A stretch of 64,000 nucleotides of DNA, from assembly GCF_000276665.1 (NCBI RefSeq), contig NW_004955404.1:31271637-31335636 (forward strand), written 5' to 3'. The notes below the pieces were generated by a model that ran no database searches, had not been told where the DNA came from, and saw nothing but the letters and a program-made list of their open reading frames with translations. Below, piece after piece: positions 48,915 through 60,715 of the stretch. This DNA comes from Chinchilla lanigera (lineage: Eukaryota > Chordata > Mammalia > Rodentia > Chinchillidae). Numbering within the stretch: the stretch's first letter is position 1; every line of letters starts with the position of its first letter. The position numbers were made by a program, and so were the translations under genes.

Positions 48915-50059
48915 ATGCAGATATTAAATTACAGATGAAATAAAACAGTAAAGCTAATAAAAGAGGGGGCACAAGCTGCTAGCATAAAATACTACCACGC
49001 AGAGAAAGCAGTTTACAAATTTTTAGTTACCTCTACAAATGTGAATTTGAACCTTCATTTTGTTTACCTATTACTGGCTGGATTATCAAGTAACATGGAA
49101 ACCTACTTTGAAGTGAAGAAAAACTTGACTATTTAAATTTCAAAAGGCTATGACAATGGACCACGTCAATACACAGTGTCAGCTTGCTGGAGTGTTGTAC
49201 ATGAGCAACTGTCCTCCTCCTGAAATTCAAATCTGGGAACAGCTCCAGAGCTCAAAAGCCTTCATCATTATACTTTAAGTCTCCCATGGAGCACAGAAGA
49301 CCCAAGGTTCCACCATGTCCCTGGCACTCTGTGTAGAAGTCCCCAGCTATAATAAAAAGATGGCGCTTTCACAGCACAGATGTAAGGGACAAAGTTCTCT
49401 ATATTATCCAATAGCTTTAAAAAGTCACTGAGCTTCTCAACATTAAGTACTGTTTGTAAATTTCTATTCTTCTATCAATATATCTTTGACAAATTATTAT
49501 GGCATTTTAGGCAATGTAATTGTCATAAAGCAGATACAGGTAAACAGAATTCTTGTACCAATAGGTGAACATCTTGCCCCAGTATTTCCAAGCAGCAAGC
49601 AAAACAAAAGAAGACTACATGACAGTGCGAGAACATTTCTCAATAATGTGAGCCAGGGATTCTAAGTGGCACAAACTTCTGGTGTGTGTGGTCAACAAAG
49701 GCAGAGCTAAAGCATGGGACCATTCCAGGAAGGGAAAGTATAGATTGACTAACCAGTAATACACCCAATCAGACTATCTTAAAACAAACTGTCTTGCTTC
49801 ATAGAGAAATACAGAATGTTTTCACCTATGTATTTCCAAGGTTGCCATCATGAAGTAAGTAACTAGGAAATTACCAACCGATACGACCAGCCGAGTAGGC
49901 TTCAACCAAATGCAGTGATTCTGCCAGGGCTGCCAGCAAAACAGGTCTATGTATGTAGTGGTAAATCTTTTAAAATATATTTATGTCTTTTTAAAAATAC
50001 ATTACAGGGTAGTCTCCACGAACACTAACACTGAAAAGACAAGGCAGGTTATAATATGC

Positions 50060-50417
50060 TGTTATGGTTTATGTCTGTGTGTCTCCCCAAAGCCTCCTGC
50101 GGATGTGGGGCAGGCTATTAGAGTTGAATATGGGTGTGAGAGCTGCACCCGCCCAGGAATGGATAGTTTGCATCTGTAAGGGAGAGGAAGGAGCTGCTTG
50201 GGGGCATTCCTCCCCCATTCCACCCTGGTGAGTGCTTGCGGGTTAGCTGTGTGCTGCCGCCCTGAGATGCAGCCCTCTGCCACGTGCCACTCTGCCTTAT
50301 AATCATGCCTAGTACGGATTGAAACCTCCACAAACTGTAAGCGAAATAAACCTTTCCTTCCTTAATTTTGGTCGTCAGATATTTTGTCCCAGCAGCGAGA
50401 GAAAGGTAACCAAGACA
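50060..50417 (+). mobile_element. MaLR-like solo LTR
   Basis: TGTTATGGTTTATGTC to AACCAAGACA, with GCGAAATAAACC as the poly-A signal and GTCAGATATTTTGTCCCAGC near the end. The flanking pentamers TATGC and TACGC differ by one base. Confidence 0.8.
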
Positions 50418-52539
50418 TACGCTTAATAAAATTCATAGAAAATTATAATGAAGAGCAGAAATCACTTCATTTTTGTCAATCCTTTTATGAACTACAAAAA
50501 AAGCTAGTTTGTTCCCATTTCATTATTTAGTAAAATCTTAAGAGTGTGTGTCTAAGGTAAACAGCGAAAGGATTACTACATTGACTTTCATAGGGAGTAT
50601 GCTTTAGCCCTCTACTCACTGAGTCTTACCACCAACCAAACTAAATCTAAAAAAAAAAAAAGGTTAATATGAACACACTAACTTTAAGTGTCGATCACAG
50701 TAAAAGCCAACGAATGCCCAGAATTACCCCTTAGATGTGCACCGTGTCCAAATCCTCAGCACCATTTATGCCCAATTTAGATGTTCTGAAATGTCAGCCC
50801 ACTGTCAGTTGAGTGAAAGCTATAATAAGCTCCTCTAACTCTTGACTTTGATATTTCAGAACACCAGTTTAAAAAGAAAAAACACTACTGGAGGATAAAA
50901 AGCTGGAGAGATTATTAGATGCAATATTAGGAAAACTCTTTAATGGTGATAATGAATAAGAATGTCTAATGATTTTTAACAAGCAACAACAGACCCTATA
51001 TTCCACAAGAATTACACTTCTGGCAGAAGGCAAACAGAAATCAACCCACCCTCTCCTGTCAGAAAATGATTCAGATTTCAAAAATATCCTAATTGTACTT
51101 CAGCTAGAAAGTAAGATCTCTAATGGGCAAAAACATCTTAAAGATATCTTCCTATATTTGCCATTAATTTAAATATCAGGGCCTATACAGCAGCCTGTGA
51201 ACAGCTTCCCTTTGTCTTCCTTACACATAACTCAAATAGATGTGGTCACAAATAGTAGTGCCTGCTCAACACTTTGTAGACCAACCAACTAAGGTTTCTT
51301 CAGTTATAGATTTATAAAGAATAGTGTTTCCTGGACTCACCACCACCACCCCAATATTACACCTATGTCTTTTTACTGACTAGTGGCTACAAACAATATG
51401 GTCTACAATTTAGAGAATTTTTTTTAATATAAATAAATAGACAGCACTTTGGTGTCCTACAGTAAACTACACAACAGCTGACTACCATTTATGTAACTTT
51501 TCAGAATCATTAATTTTAAAAATGCTGAGTTCTAAAAAGATTAATTAGACTTATGATAATCCACAAAACCTCAAACTAGTTATTCTAATTTGGAAATAAT
51601 GTAAGAATTAGCTTTTGGAAATTTGTTAGTGAAAGTAACTTAAAAACAACCTCACGTTATCTTTAATCATGCATCTAAATGTTTGCTGTCATCACTAAGG
51701 TAGAAATTATATATTCATCCTAACTTATATTGGTTTTTGGTCAAAACAGTTCTTTATCATCTGTGAATATCCTAACTTATAAGAAAATATATGTCTATCC
51801 TTTCAAGTGGGACACTGTTTTTGAAAGTCATTTCAAATCATTCCAAACCCAGGCTGATGAAAAATTACAATTTAAGTCAGAAAGTAGGTGTTATTATCCA
51901 ATTCTTTCAGTGACCTATTTGCAGAAGTAATGCCACAAAAAGTGGGATCCCTAAAATATTCTGAGCAACACATTATCATGAAAAATGTACAACCTACATC
52001 TTTGAACAGATCATGTACTGGGGTATATGATAAATCTAAAACACCACCCACCTTTCTACATATTAACCCACCTAACTCCTATACAAAGATGTGAGGCTTA
52101 GAACTGACAGTTATTTTGCTATAAACTTCTAATAGTTCATACTCAGTTTACAGGTCACTGGTGCCTTGTAACAGACATTTTCCCCTTCCATCTTAAGAAC
52201 ATATGACAATATTTATAACATACAGTTTTCAAATCAACATAATTTCCCCTCATTGACTAACTGGGATAATCATGTGGCCTACTTAAGTGAGTTTAAACAC
52301 TGTTCAACAAAGACTTAGAATGTGACATTGAAGAAAACTAGAAACATCATTTAAACTACTCATGGCCCTGCTCTGAGTGCCTGTCCTGACATATCTCAGG
52401 TGTAACCATACGAAACTGACATTTCTGTAGGTCACAAATGGTTGAATACCAGCAACCTCATATGGGACAGGTTAATGATACTCTAAAAGGAGTTTAAACA
52501 CCTGCCAACAAAGCTGATTTACATGGTCATCTTCCTAAC

Positions 52540-52700
52540 AACAACTTGCATTTATACAAAGTTTAATAGTTTACAAAAACCCTAACAGATGCATTATGGA
52601 ACACAGCAATGCTGTTGATTAGGCAGATAAAAATATCCCGATCTTTACAGATGAGAAAATAAGGACCAAGTATTAAAAGTCACTTGCTCAGATATAAACA
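52540..52700 (+). mobile_element. MIR SINE, diverged
   Basis: TTGCATTTATACAAAGTTTA, TTTACAGATGAGAAAATAAG, GTCACTTGCTCAGAT are MIR 3' motifs in order. Confidence 0.65.
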
Positions 52701-53157
52701 GAAGTCTCTTATTCAACTGTCCAAAAGTAACAGACCATGGAATCTAACACTTTGACTCTAGATATCTTTTGCAAAAAAATCCTTCAAAGGGAGAATCAAA
52801 ATAATCTAAATACTAATACATATATCTAGTGCTTACATGAGAAGAGATTCCACAAATATCTATGTAACAAGTGTCTAGACTGGAATGATTAAGTGTTTTC
52901 ATAAATGTGGGTGGGTACTAAAGTACATTCTTACAACTTATTTGTTCACTGTACCTTCTTCCTGGATTTCCTCTATTCTCCTCACAGGCTTGTATGCCCC
53001 TATCCCCAAAGGTCACATAAACTTCTCCATGCATCCACTGGAGAACCAAACACTGCACTAAACATACAATATAGGCCTTATGTCATTAATCATGGCATCA
53101 GACAATTTTTACTAAAGATAACCATAGCCTACAATATGGTTCTCAGTAATATCTATT

Positions 53158-53249
53158 TTTTTGTTTGTTTTTCTTCCGGTACCAGGAATTGAATTCACGA
53201 CCTTGCGCTTGCCAAGCAGGCGCTGTGCCACTGAGCTAAATCCCCAGCC
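53158..53249 (-). mobile_element. Antisense ID SINE with target-site duplication
   Basis: The T-rich tail, CCGGTACCAGGAATTGAATT and GTGCCACTGAGCTAAATCCC are the reverse of a near-consensus ID. TCAGTAATATCTATT (53143-53157) matches TCAATAATATCTATT (53250-53264). It is in the same orientation as LMO7, about 520 bp downstream of the first CH exon. Confidence 0.92.
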
Positions 53250-53770
53250 TCAATAATATCTATTATTTGAATGAATGGTCCACAATTAAAATTGAACTGG
53301 GTAATAACATGACACCGTTTAAAGCATAAAATAAAAATTTGATGCCCCAATCATCATGACTTACTGATGAATCAAGTACAGCAGTCACAATAACAGCAAA
53401 ACCAGGTGATTCTACATGTTAGACTATTCAGGGTAAGTGATAGGGAGTGAAATCTAATAAGCCGTCCTTGTCCACCCCCCACCTCTACTGGCCCATCATG
53501 AAATGATAGAATCTTTCTTGTTTACTAATTAAAAATAATATATGTTTCACCAACACTATCTGTAGATAGAGAAACTGATAATCCCTTCCTACTGTGTCCT
53601 ACCATGGGGGTGTCAATTCACAGGGATCAAATCTCACCTGTGACCAACAACACATATCTGTGACTATAGAGGCCATGGATGGCAGTATGGGACATCTTCA
53701 CAACACCTCTTCCCCACAAACACAACACATCTTTGTTTCTGAATTATTTTTAAATGGTTTATATACTTAC

Positions 53771-53841
53771 TCACACAACAGGATGCCATTTTCTAGAGAA
53801 GCTCGAAAATCCTCTGTTTCAAAATTCTTCTCTGTTACCGC
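53771..53841 (-). CDS. LMO7: LMO7 internal coding exon, start of CH domain
   Basis: Read on the minus strand this 71-bp exon follows a pyrimidine-rich acceptor (TCTGTCTTTCAG) and is followed by a GTAAGTAT donor. It starts in phase 0 and ends two bases into a codon (GA|T, Asp). It encodes AVTEKNFETEDF then RASLENGILLC, the first helix of a calponin-homology domain, with the typical LENG-LLC signature. LMO7 is a junction-associated and nuclear LIM protein reported to bind afadin, alpha-actinin and emerin. As I remember the human protein, this exon differs at two residues (Lys to Glu in FETEDF, Val to Ile in NGILL). The paralogue LIMCH1 fits less well. The preceding exon was not found in the remaining 10 kb. 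The call is firm because this exon and the two below join in frame. Confidence 0.95.
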
Positions 53842-54882
53842 CTGAAAGACAGATTTGGGTGTTAACTGTCTCTTAAGGATAACACACAAGTCAAAATCAG
53901 TATTAGATTAATTAAAATGCATCTAATTTCTACCTTAAAGGATTTGCACTTATCACCAAAAGTTGTTCCTTATGGGAAACTACATAGTGCTCTGTTACAA
54001 CCATTTTAGTGTGAACAAATATATGCAAAAAAAAAAAAAACATAATGAGCGCTTTCTGTAGTATAACTTTTTTGGATGATAAAAGTTAGAAGACAAACTA
54101 AATTTCCAACACATTAAAACACCTAAAGTCTCATTACAAAGCCAAGAAGCAAAGAGATGACTTTCCTTAATCTTATTCATGAAGTAACCCTAATTTGGGC
54201 AAAAAGCTATATACTACAACTTCATGAGAAGACAATTAAATCCTTGCAAAGAGAGACCAAAAGAGAGAGAAGATGAAAAATATTTTAAATACTCAATTTC
54301 CAACTTAAAACTGTTACATAAGACAGGCCACTTGTAGCTATCACCACCAAAGATCTTAGTGAAACGACTAGAAAAAATACCTCATTTGGGTCTCTGGAGG
54401 ATGGAGTGGTTATGATAGAAAAGTGACTGCACAGGAGTGGTAAGTAGTAGTGGACAAAATGGAGACTACAGTGGGAAAAAGTTGTCACAGTGGAGAAAGC
54501 TGTTCCAGGAATAACACCCGGGCCCAGATCCCCAGGCAGATGGGAGGGCAGGGAGCCAACGGCAGGGACCGTTGGCTACTCTAGACATATGCTTGCCAGG
54601 GGAGGGCAGGAGTCCTTGTCCCTCCAACCAGTTCATGAGAAACCTAAATTGGAAAGTCACTAACCTTTAAATCCCAGGTTAGCCACAAGGTTCAGGCATA
54701 TGTGAAATAATGTTCACCCCTACACTTCTGCTTTTCTCCCTCATCCCTGTGAGCTTTACAACCCACCCACAATCCTCTATGTCTTGATCCTGCATCTCTC
54801 CACCATGCCCAGCAATGCTGTATCAAGATGCAAGATCTGTTAAGTGACAAAATCATAGTTGCTTTCAGAATTAAAGTTAGCA

Positions 54883-55042
54883 GGGCATTGTGGGTGGTGT
54901 ATGCCTGCAGTCCCAGAACTCAAAAGGCTGAAGCAGGACCACAAGTTGAAGCCTGGCCTAGCCAACCTAGTGAGACCCTATGTCAAAATAAAAACTAAAA
55001 AAAGCTGGGGATGTAGTTCAGTATGAAGGCACTGAAAAAAAA
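54883..55042 (+). mobile_element. B1-ID composite
   Basis: A B1 half (GCAGGGCATTGTGGGTGGTG, then GAGACCCTATGTCAAAATAA) is joined by an A-rich linker to an ID half (AGCTGGGGATGTAGTTCAG) that stops early. Confidence 0.72.
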
Positions 55043-55769
55043 TCTATTAAATTAACTTTTATATTCTCAAAACGTGACAAATATTATAAAGATCTATAAA
55101 AAACTAAAAGCACTTTTTAAAAAAAAGACTATTTTAAAATGTGAATCTATCTTTACATTAGAAAGAATTTAGTATTCTAAAAGAAATTCCAGAATTTTGA
55201 AAGAATATCTTTTTATCTAGTCATTCTAATCTAACAACTACTCATTTAGTTTTGAACCTTACTCACTAGCAAGTTATTTAAGGTGTGATACATTTCACCT
55301 AATGAGGTTATGATTCATAGGAATTAAATAAATAGAGACCACATGTTTTCCACTTAAGTTATCAAAAATCAACACAAACAGGACTGATCACTATGTAGTC
55401 AAAGAGCCACACCTTGTCTTCTGTACAATTTTTCTCTCGCTCCCTTGCATACCTCTTTTGCATATTTTCCTAATGAAGTTTAAATAAAATCACTGTCAAC
55501 TAAAACACAGAGCAGACGTACACTAGATTTAATCCAGGATCCAATGCACACTATATACTTCTGATTATGTCACCACTCAATCCCCTAATTTTTAAAAGGA
55601 AAGAAATACTTGACTTCTCTACTTCACAGTAAACAAATGATAAGTGAAAATATGTGCGATTCCTTTAGGGAAAAAAAAAAAAAGACTACACACTCTAATC
55701 TAATCTAGGCTTCTGCTTCTTCCAGCCATGGTCCTGACTAGCTGAGCAGCCATGCTGCTGGGTAGAAGC

Positions 55770-55960
55770 TACAAAGTGAGCTCCTGGGCAAGCTGCTTGC
55801 TGGGAAGTGCTAATTAGTTTAATGCAGCATGTTATGGGCGGGGCAGTTGCCAAGGGCACGTTGCACTGGGCACAAACACTGCTGCCAAACCTGTCTGACC
55901 ACCTCCAACCTCTACAGAGCCTGTGACAGGAAGTTTTTAAAGGGCAGATTTTGTGGAAGA
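55770..55960. promoter_or_regulatory. Candidate regulatory element with GC box
   Basis: GGGCGGGGC (55838-55846) is a GC box. GTTGCCAAGGGCACG (55848-55862) is X-box-like, and GCTAATTAG (55809-55817) is a palindromic homeodomain-type site. On the LMO7 strand a TTTAAAA lies farther upstream. No first exon with a donor could be shown. The function is unproven. Confidence 0.3.
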
Positions 55961-57338
55961 AAATATCTATCAGCTAACATATAGGCTATAAGTGCCAAAT
56001 TCGTAAGTATCCATAAAAAGCATTTGTTTTAAGAAATAAAATACCTTCATTCCCTTTACTCTTTTGTTGATGGTTTTATTTTAATCTCACTAAATAAAAT
56101 TTCCCATACATAAGCAACAAGTTTCCCCAAAGCTCTACTGCTCAGTTCCAATTCTGACCATATAATCCACATGATTTAAATCCCAAACATTCTGGGAACT
56201 TCTCAAAGACCACTTCATACCAGGCTGGTTATCACCAAAAACACCACTAAAGCAAGACAGCAGGCCTTCATTGCCTTACAATCTTTCAATTCTTTTCTTT
56301 TTTTCCAATTCCTTTTAAACAGCCATTTAAACAGCATCTAGAATTCCCAAAGCACTATCATATTTTTAGCAAATCACAGCACAAAAAACACAGTACCTGT
56401 ATGAGCTTGTTTTAAAGGGGGGTTGGTGTGGGGTGTCTACTGACAAACACTAGGTTATGATCAACTAAGCTCACAGTTGATTCCAAACTAAGTCACTGAA
56501 TAACAGATTAATCAGCTACTAGATCATGATACTTAAGATACATGTCACCTACTTTTGCTTCATTGAGTTCATCTTATGCTTTAGATTAAAAATATATATC
56601 TACACATGTATTGAAATAGGTATGCATATTTGTATAGAAAAACTTACTGGAAGTGCAGTCTACCAAACAGAAATTTCCTCCAAATACTGGATTTTAAAAA
56701 CAGACATATACCATTGTACCAATCATTTCTATATTAGTAATAAAATAATTTTTAAAAGCTAAGGAACATGTAACTAGAAGCCACCGTCACACAAAGGAAT
56801 ATTGTGAATAATTCATGAAAGATAGTTATGTCCTTGAGTGGAAAATTAAGGCTGACCTATATATTCACATGTAATAAGCAGCCCTACATTGAGATAACCC
56901 ATACAGGGCACTGCTTCTGTAGGAAGAAGCCCCAGACTCTTGCCATACCAAGGAGGTGACATGCTTTTCAGCTAGTTTCTAAAGCTATCTGTGAATTCAA
57001 AACACTCCTTATGCCTTTCTTTCATCAGACTTCATGTTGGAAGCAACCACTGTATGATCCCTATGACTCCACAAAACTGGTCCAATTTTTATACTGAATT
57101 CCTGAGACACCTATATCATTATTAATAGTGCAATGACTTTGACAAATTCTATTGGTTACACATACCAAACACACACCAGAAAAGGCAAAAATGACCTAGT
57201 AGGTCAAACTAACATAATTTTAATGGAATAAGTGTCTATCTCCTACCTCATTGCTTTCTGAGTAAAATTATTTAAAAAGATCTTCATGATGTTAGAGAAA
57301 CTAGTTCTTCCCAAAAGATTGTACTTCACCTTGTTAAA

Positions 57339-57373
57339 TAAATGTAATGAAAAAATAAATAAATAAATAAATG
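57339..57373. repeat. (AAAT)n microsatellite
   Basis: TAAATAAATAAATAAATG-type units; TAAATGTAATG occurs on both sides. Confidence 0.88.
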
Positions 57374-57409
57374 TAATGCTCCCCCTCCTACCTACACCCT
57401 CATAAAGAG

Positions 57410-57650
57410 CATGGAGTCAGGAAAGTTGAGATGGGAGTCACTGACTCCTTGGGTAATGAGGCTAAATCTAACTTCTCTGACCTGTCTTCTCAGCTATTAA
57501 GCAGGACTTGACATTATGCCAGTCTGCATCTCCTATCTGCTTTAGGCATCATTTCTCTTAATCTTCAAGCAGCCCTGTTTCTTCCCCCAGTTTGTACACA
57601 AGGAAACAGAGTTATCATAAGTCCACTGGAGTTGAGACCCAAGTCAGTAA
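57410..57650 (+). mobile_element. MIR SINE, diverged
   Basis: GGAGTCACTGACTCCTTGGG, TAACTTCTCTGACCTGTCTT and CCCAGTTTGTACACAAGG, AAACAGAGTTATC align loosely with MIR from head to tail. Confidence 0.5.
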
Positions 57651-58915
57651 GTAGTTCCCTAAATAAGAAGGCCCTAGGGGGTCAGAGGTCTTTGATAGCA
57701 CTCAAAGAACTCTACAGTTAGGGACCTACCTACTTCCTATGCCCCTTCAGGGACTCCCAGGCCATACCACAAACTCCAAAGGGCAAGAAGGTCCTAACCC
57801 AACTTCCCACTGGCTGAAATATGGCTCAGACACACTCATCACTTATGCGCTAATTATTTTTTCTATAAATATTTGCACTTACAAGGAAGAACAAAATAAA
57901 AAAGATGGAACTGATGGTTAAATTTCTGGTGTGCTGTGGGGTATAAGAAGGTAGGCTGTGATGTACAATGTACAGGAAGAACCTTTAGTTCCTGAAGTCA
58001 CTTTATTGAAGTTTGATTCTACTAGATACAAGTGAACTCATCCTAGTATGGTCAGAAAAAGACAGACAAGAGTCCATGAAAACATGTCACTCTAGTGATA
58101 CACCTTTGTGAAAGGAGACATTCTTGGGTGGGACCTTTAAAGTTAAAAACTTATCTTGCTACATTAATGTTTTTCTAGGTTAAAGAATATGCTAGAATTT
58201 AACTTTCCACATTTATATAATTACCCTACATTTCAACTAAGATACTAAGAAAGCATTCATTTACTTGCTTATTCAAAAGTCATTTAATGACCTTCTGATA
58301 TACACATACCTGACATGGCATGAGACACTCAACATTAAAAGATGACAAAATTCCTGGAAATTTCTCTTTAAAAGTCTAACCCTATTTTGAAATGTGTGGT
58401 CAAAATGGCATTTTAAGCCTAGGCATCTCTCTGAAATGTGGTTAACTCTGAATTGCAGCATGTTTTTGGTTAATTGATACTGTATGTTCAGCAAATAACA
58501 CTGTTTTATGGGACATAATTCTTCTGTCACTAGCTTCTATTAAGACTTGGCTTTGTACTCCATAATAGTCTGGAACACCCTAGGGCTGTTTTTGCCAATA
58601 CTAATAACATTTGATAGCAAAACCAAAGCCAACTCACAGTTTTCCAAGATAGTGGAAATCAGAATTACACAGATCAGTGAATTCTAAATAGATTCTAAAA
58701 GATTCAAAATAATCAAAAATCTAAACATTTTCTTTCCCCACTCCCTTCCCTAAGATCTTCATCTCCAAGGGGCCAGTGTAAATTTCACCTCCCACTACAC
58801 CCTCTCTAAGGAACAGCCCCCAAATCTTCACACAATCAGGAGGGCAGGGGGTATATAGCAAAATGCAGTGCTCCAGGTTGTGCGTCTAGGAAATTACCAA
58901 CCAACTATCTTTACA

Positions 58916-59022
58916 GGGGCTGGGGATTTAGCTCAGCGGCAAAGCGCCTGCCTGGCAAGCGCAAGGTCGTGAGTTCGGGTTCCCAGTACCGGAGAAAAAC
59001 CAAAAAAAAAAAAAAAAACAAC
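58916..59022 (+). mobile_element. Young ID SINE with perfect 16-bp target-site duplication
   Basis: The body is near-consensus, with one extra G in the B box (GAGTTCGGGTTCCC). The tail is GGAGAAAAACCAAAAA plus poly-A. ACCAACTATCTTTACA occurs at 58900-58915 and 59023-59038. Confidence 0.95.
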
Positions 59023-60029
59023 ACCAACTATCTTTACAAACACTCAAAATTCTCATTAGGCTGAATGTCAGCTCTCACATTCTGAGGGTAAAAGAAAGAG
59101 TAAATTTAAACCACTTCTTAAACAGAAGCAGCATAGTTCTACATACAGTCCAATGTTTTCAGGTTGCCATCTCCAATTACTTTTCTAAATGATAATTATT
59201 AACAAGCAAAAAATGAAATACAAATGGAAAGAACTAAGTAAAACTATGAGAAATGAAACTTGGCTCAAGGAATAATAATTTATGTGCAAGATTTCATCAA
59301 GATACAAAATGTAAGACAACCTGATCCCTATTAGCAAACAGTTAAGTTCACTGAAATCATCACACACAGAAGCATGCTTGTTTTACAATTATATCTTGTT
59401 CTGTTAATCAAAAAATTACTTCTAAAGAATTAATTACATTTGTCCACAGAATCATACTTTATGTTGTTATAGATAATAAGAAAAATATCCCAAGAGAAAA
59501 AAGTCTCTAGCAAAAGCCCTATCTAGTACACAAGTTATTTTTTCTAGATCAAGGAGTTTTTAAATAACACAAAAGGCACAAGTGGATGTGAACATCTATT
59601 ATCAGGATATTTTAAGTATAATATGAATATTTAATATAATCATGGATTCTCAAGAGTCAAAAGATGTTAGTTTTGCAGAAATGTCTCACACACACATTAG
59701 CAACTCTCAACAATTACCTGCTTACCACCCTGTGAACTGCTATGAAATTCATCACTGTGGGAAGCATTCATTTTTGGAAATAGTGTGTCTATTACAGGTG
59801 AGAGCCACTACTTATTTTATATGAACTTAAAATTGGTAGTTACAACTTTGGTACCTATAATGTACTTTACTATCTAGTTTAAGTTTAGTATTAAAGGATG
59901 AACTAAGGTGTCCTGTTATGCAGGAATGCCCCCATGATTCTTGATGGGCTTCTACTACAAGTCAACAATAGTGTAGTCCTTCTGGTGCCTCTTGGTCAAC
60001 CTGCCTTCAATGTGACAATAAATTTCTAG

Positions 60030-60520
60030 GGGGCAAAATGACAGCTACAATTGTATTCCTAGTGTACACCCATATGAAATGAAAACATATTCCTTATAAA
60101 ACCTTATACATGAATGTTCCCAAAGAGTGGGAACAACCCAATGTCCATCAGCTGATGAAGGAATAGATATAATATAACATACATGGAATATTATCTGGTA
60201 ATAAAAAGGAACAGAGTACTGATATACTAAAATATGAATAAATCTTTAAAAACAGGCTAAGTGAAAGAAATTAAACAAAAAAACATATAAGGTATGATTT
60301 ATGTGAAATGTCTCTAATAGGCAAATAATAAAAACAAAAAAAAAAGAGATTACTGTTTATCAGAGGGTAGAGGGTGGAAAGGATGGGGAGTGATCGCTAA
60401 TGGTTAAGGGTTTCTTTCTTGGTGATAAAAACATTCTGAAATTGGTAGTGAATGGAAAATTCTGTGAACATACTGGTTTGTGAATTGTATCTGCATAAAT
60501 TTTCCTTAAAAAACTCACTG
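60030..60520 (+). mobile_element. Older L1 fragment
   Basis: The sequence contains GGGAACAACCCAATGTCCATC, ACATGGAATATTATCTGG and later GAGGGTAGAGGGTGG, the usual order in an old L1 3' end. A-rich patches near 60330 interrupt it. No intact frame remains. It lies antisense to LMO7. Confidence 0.7.
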
Positions 60521-60597
60521 AACTTAGACATTCACACATTCTATTCATATTCAATAAAGATGACTTTTTAAAAATAGTTCCAAAGATCTTTCCCATT

Positions 60598-60715
60598 ATT
60601 TCATACCAGGAATGGTGGCACACACTTGTAATCCCAGTACTCTGGGAGGTGGACATGGGGATCGTGTGCTCCACCCCAGCGAGACAACTTAGTGGACACT
60701 GTCTCAAAATATATC
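60598..60715 (+). mobile_element. B1 SINE, diverged
   Basis: AATGGTGGCACACACTTGTA, ATCCCAGTACTCTGGGAGG and ACTGTCTCAAAATAT define a B1. The middle has drifted. Confidence 0.75.

Larger units (their letters stand above)
41460..53770 (-). other. LMO7: LMO7 intron between first and second CH exons (12,311 bp)
   Basis: The intron is bounded by the donor at 53770 and the acceptor at 41460. Between 44.4 and 50.4 kb it carries four LTR-like elements, all on the plus strand and so antisense to LMO7. ID and B1 copies and MIR remnants lie around them. Nothing specific was recognised in about 41460-42675, 42780-44060, 48920-50055, 50420-52535 and 52720-53140. Confidence 0.88.

Noticed and set aside
48541..50417. 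Paired LTRs at 48541 and 50060 as a provirus
   Set aside because: The two LTRs differ substantially from each other and the DNA between them has no retroviral coding resemblance, so they are independent solo LTRs.
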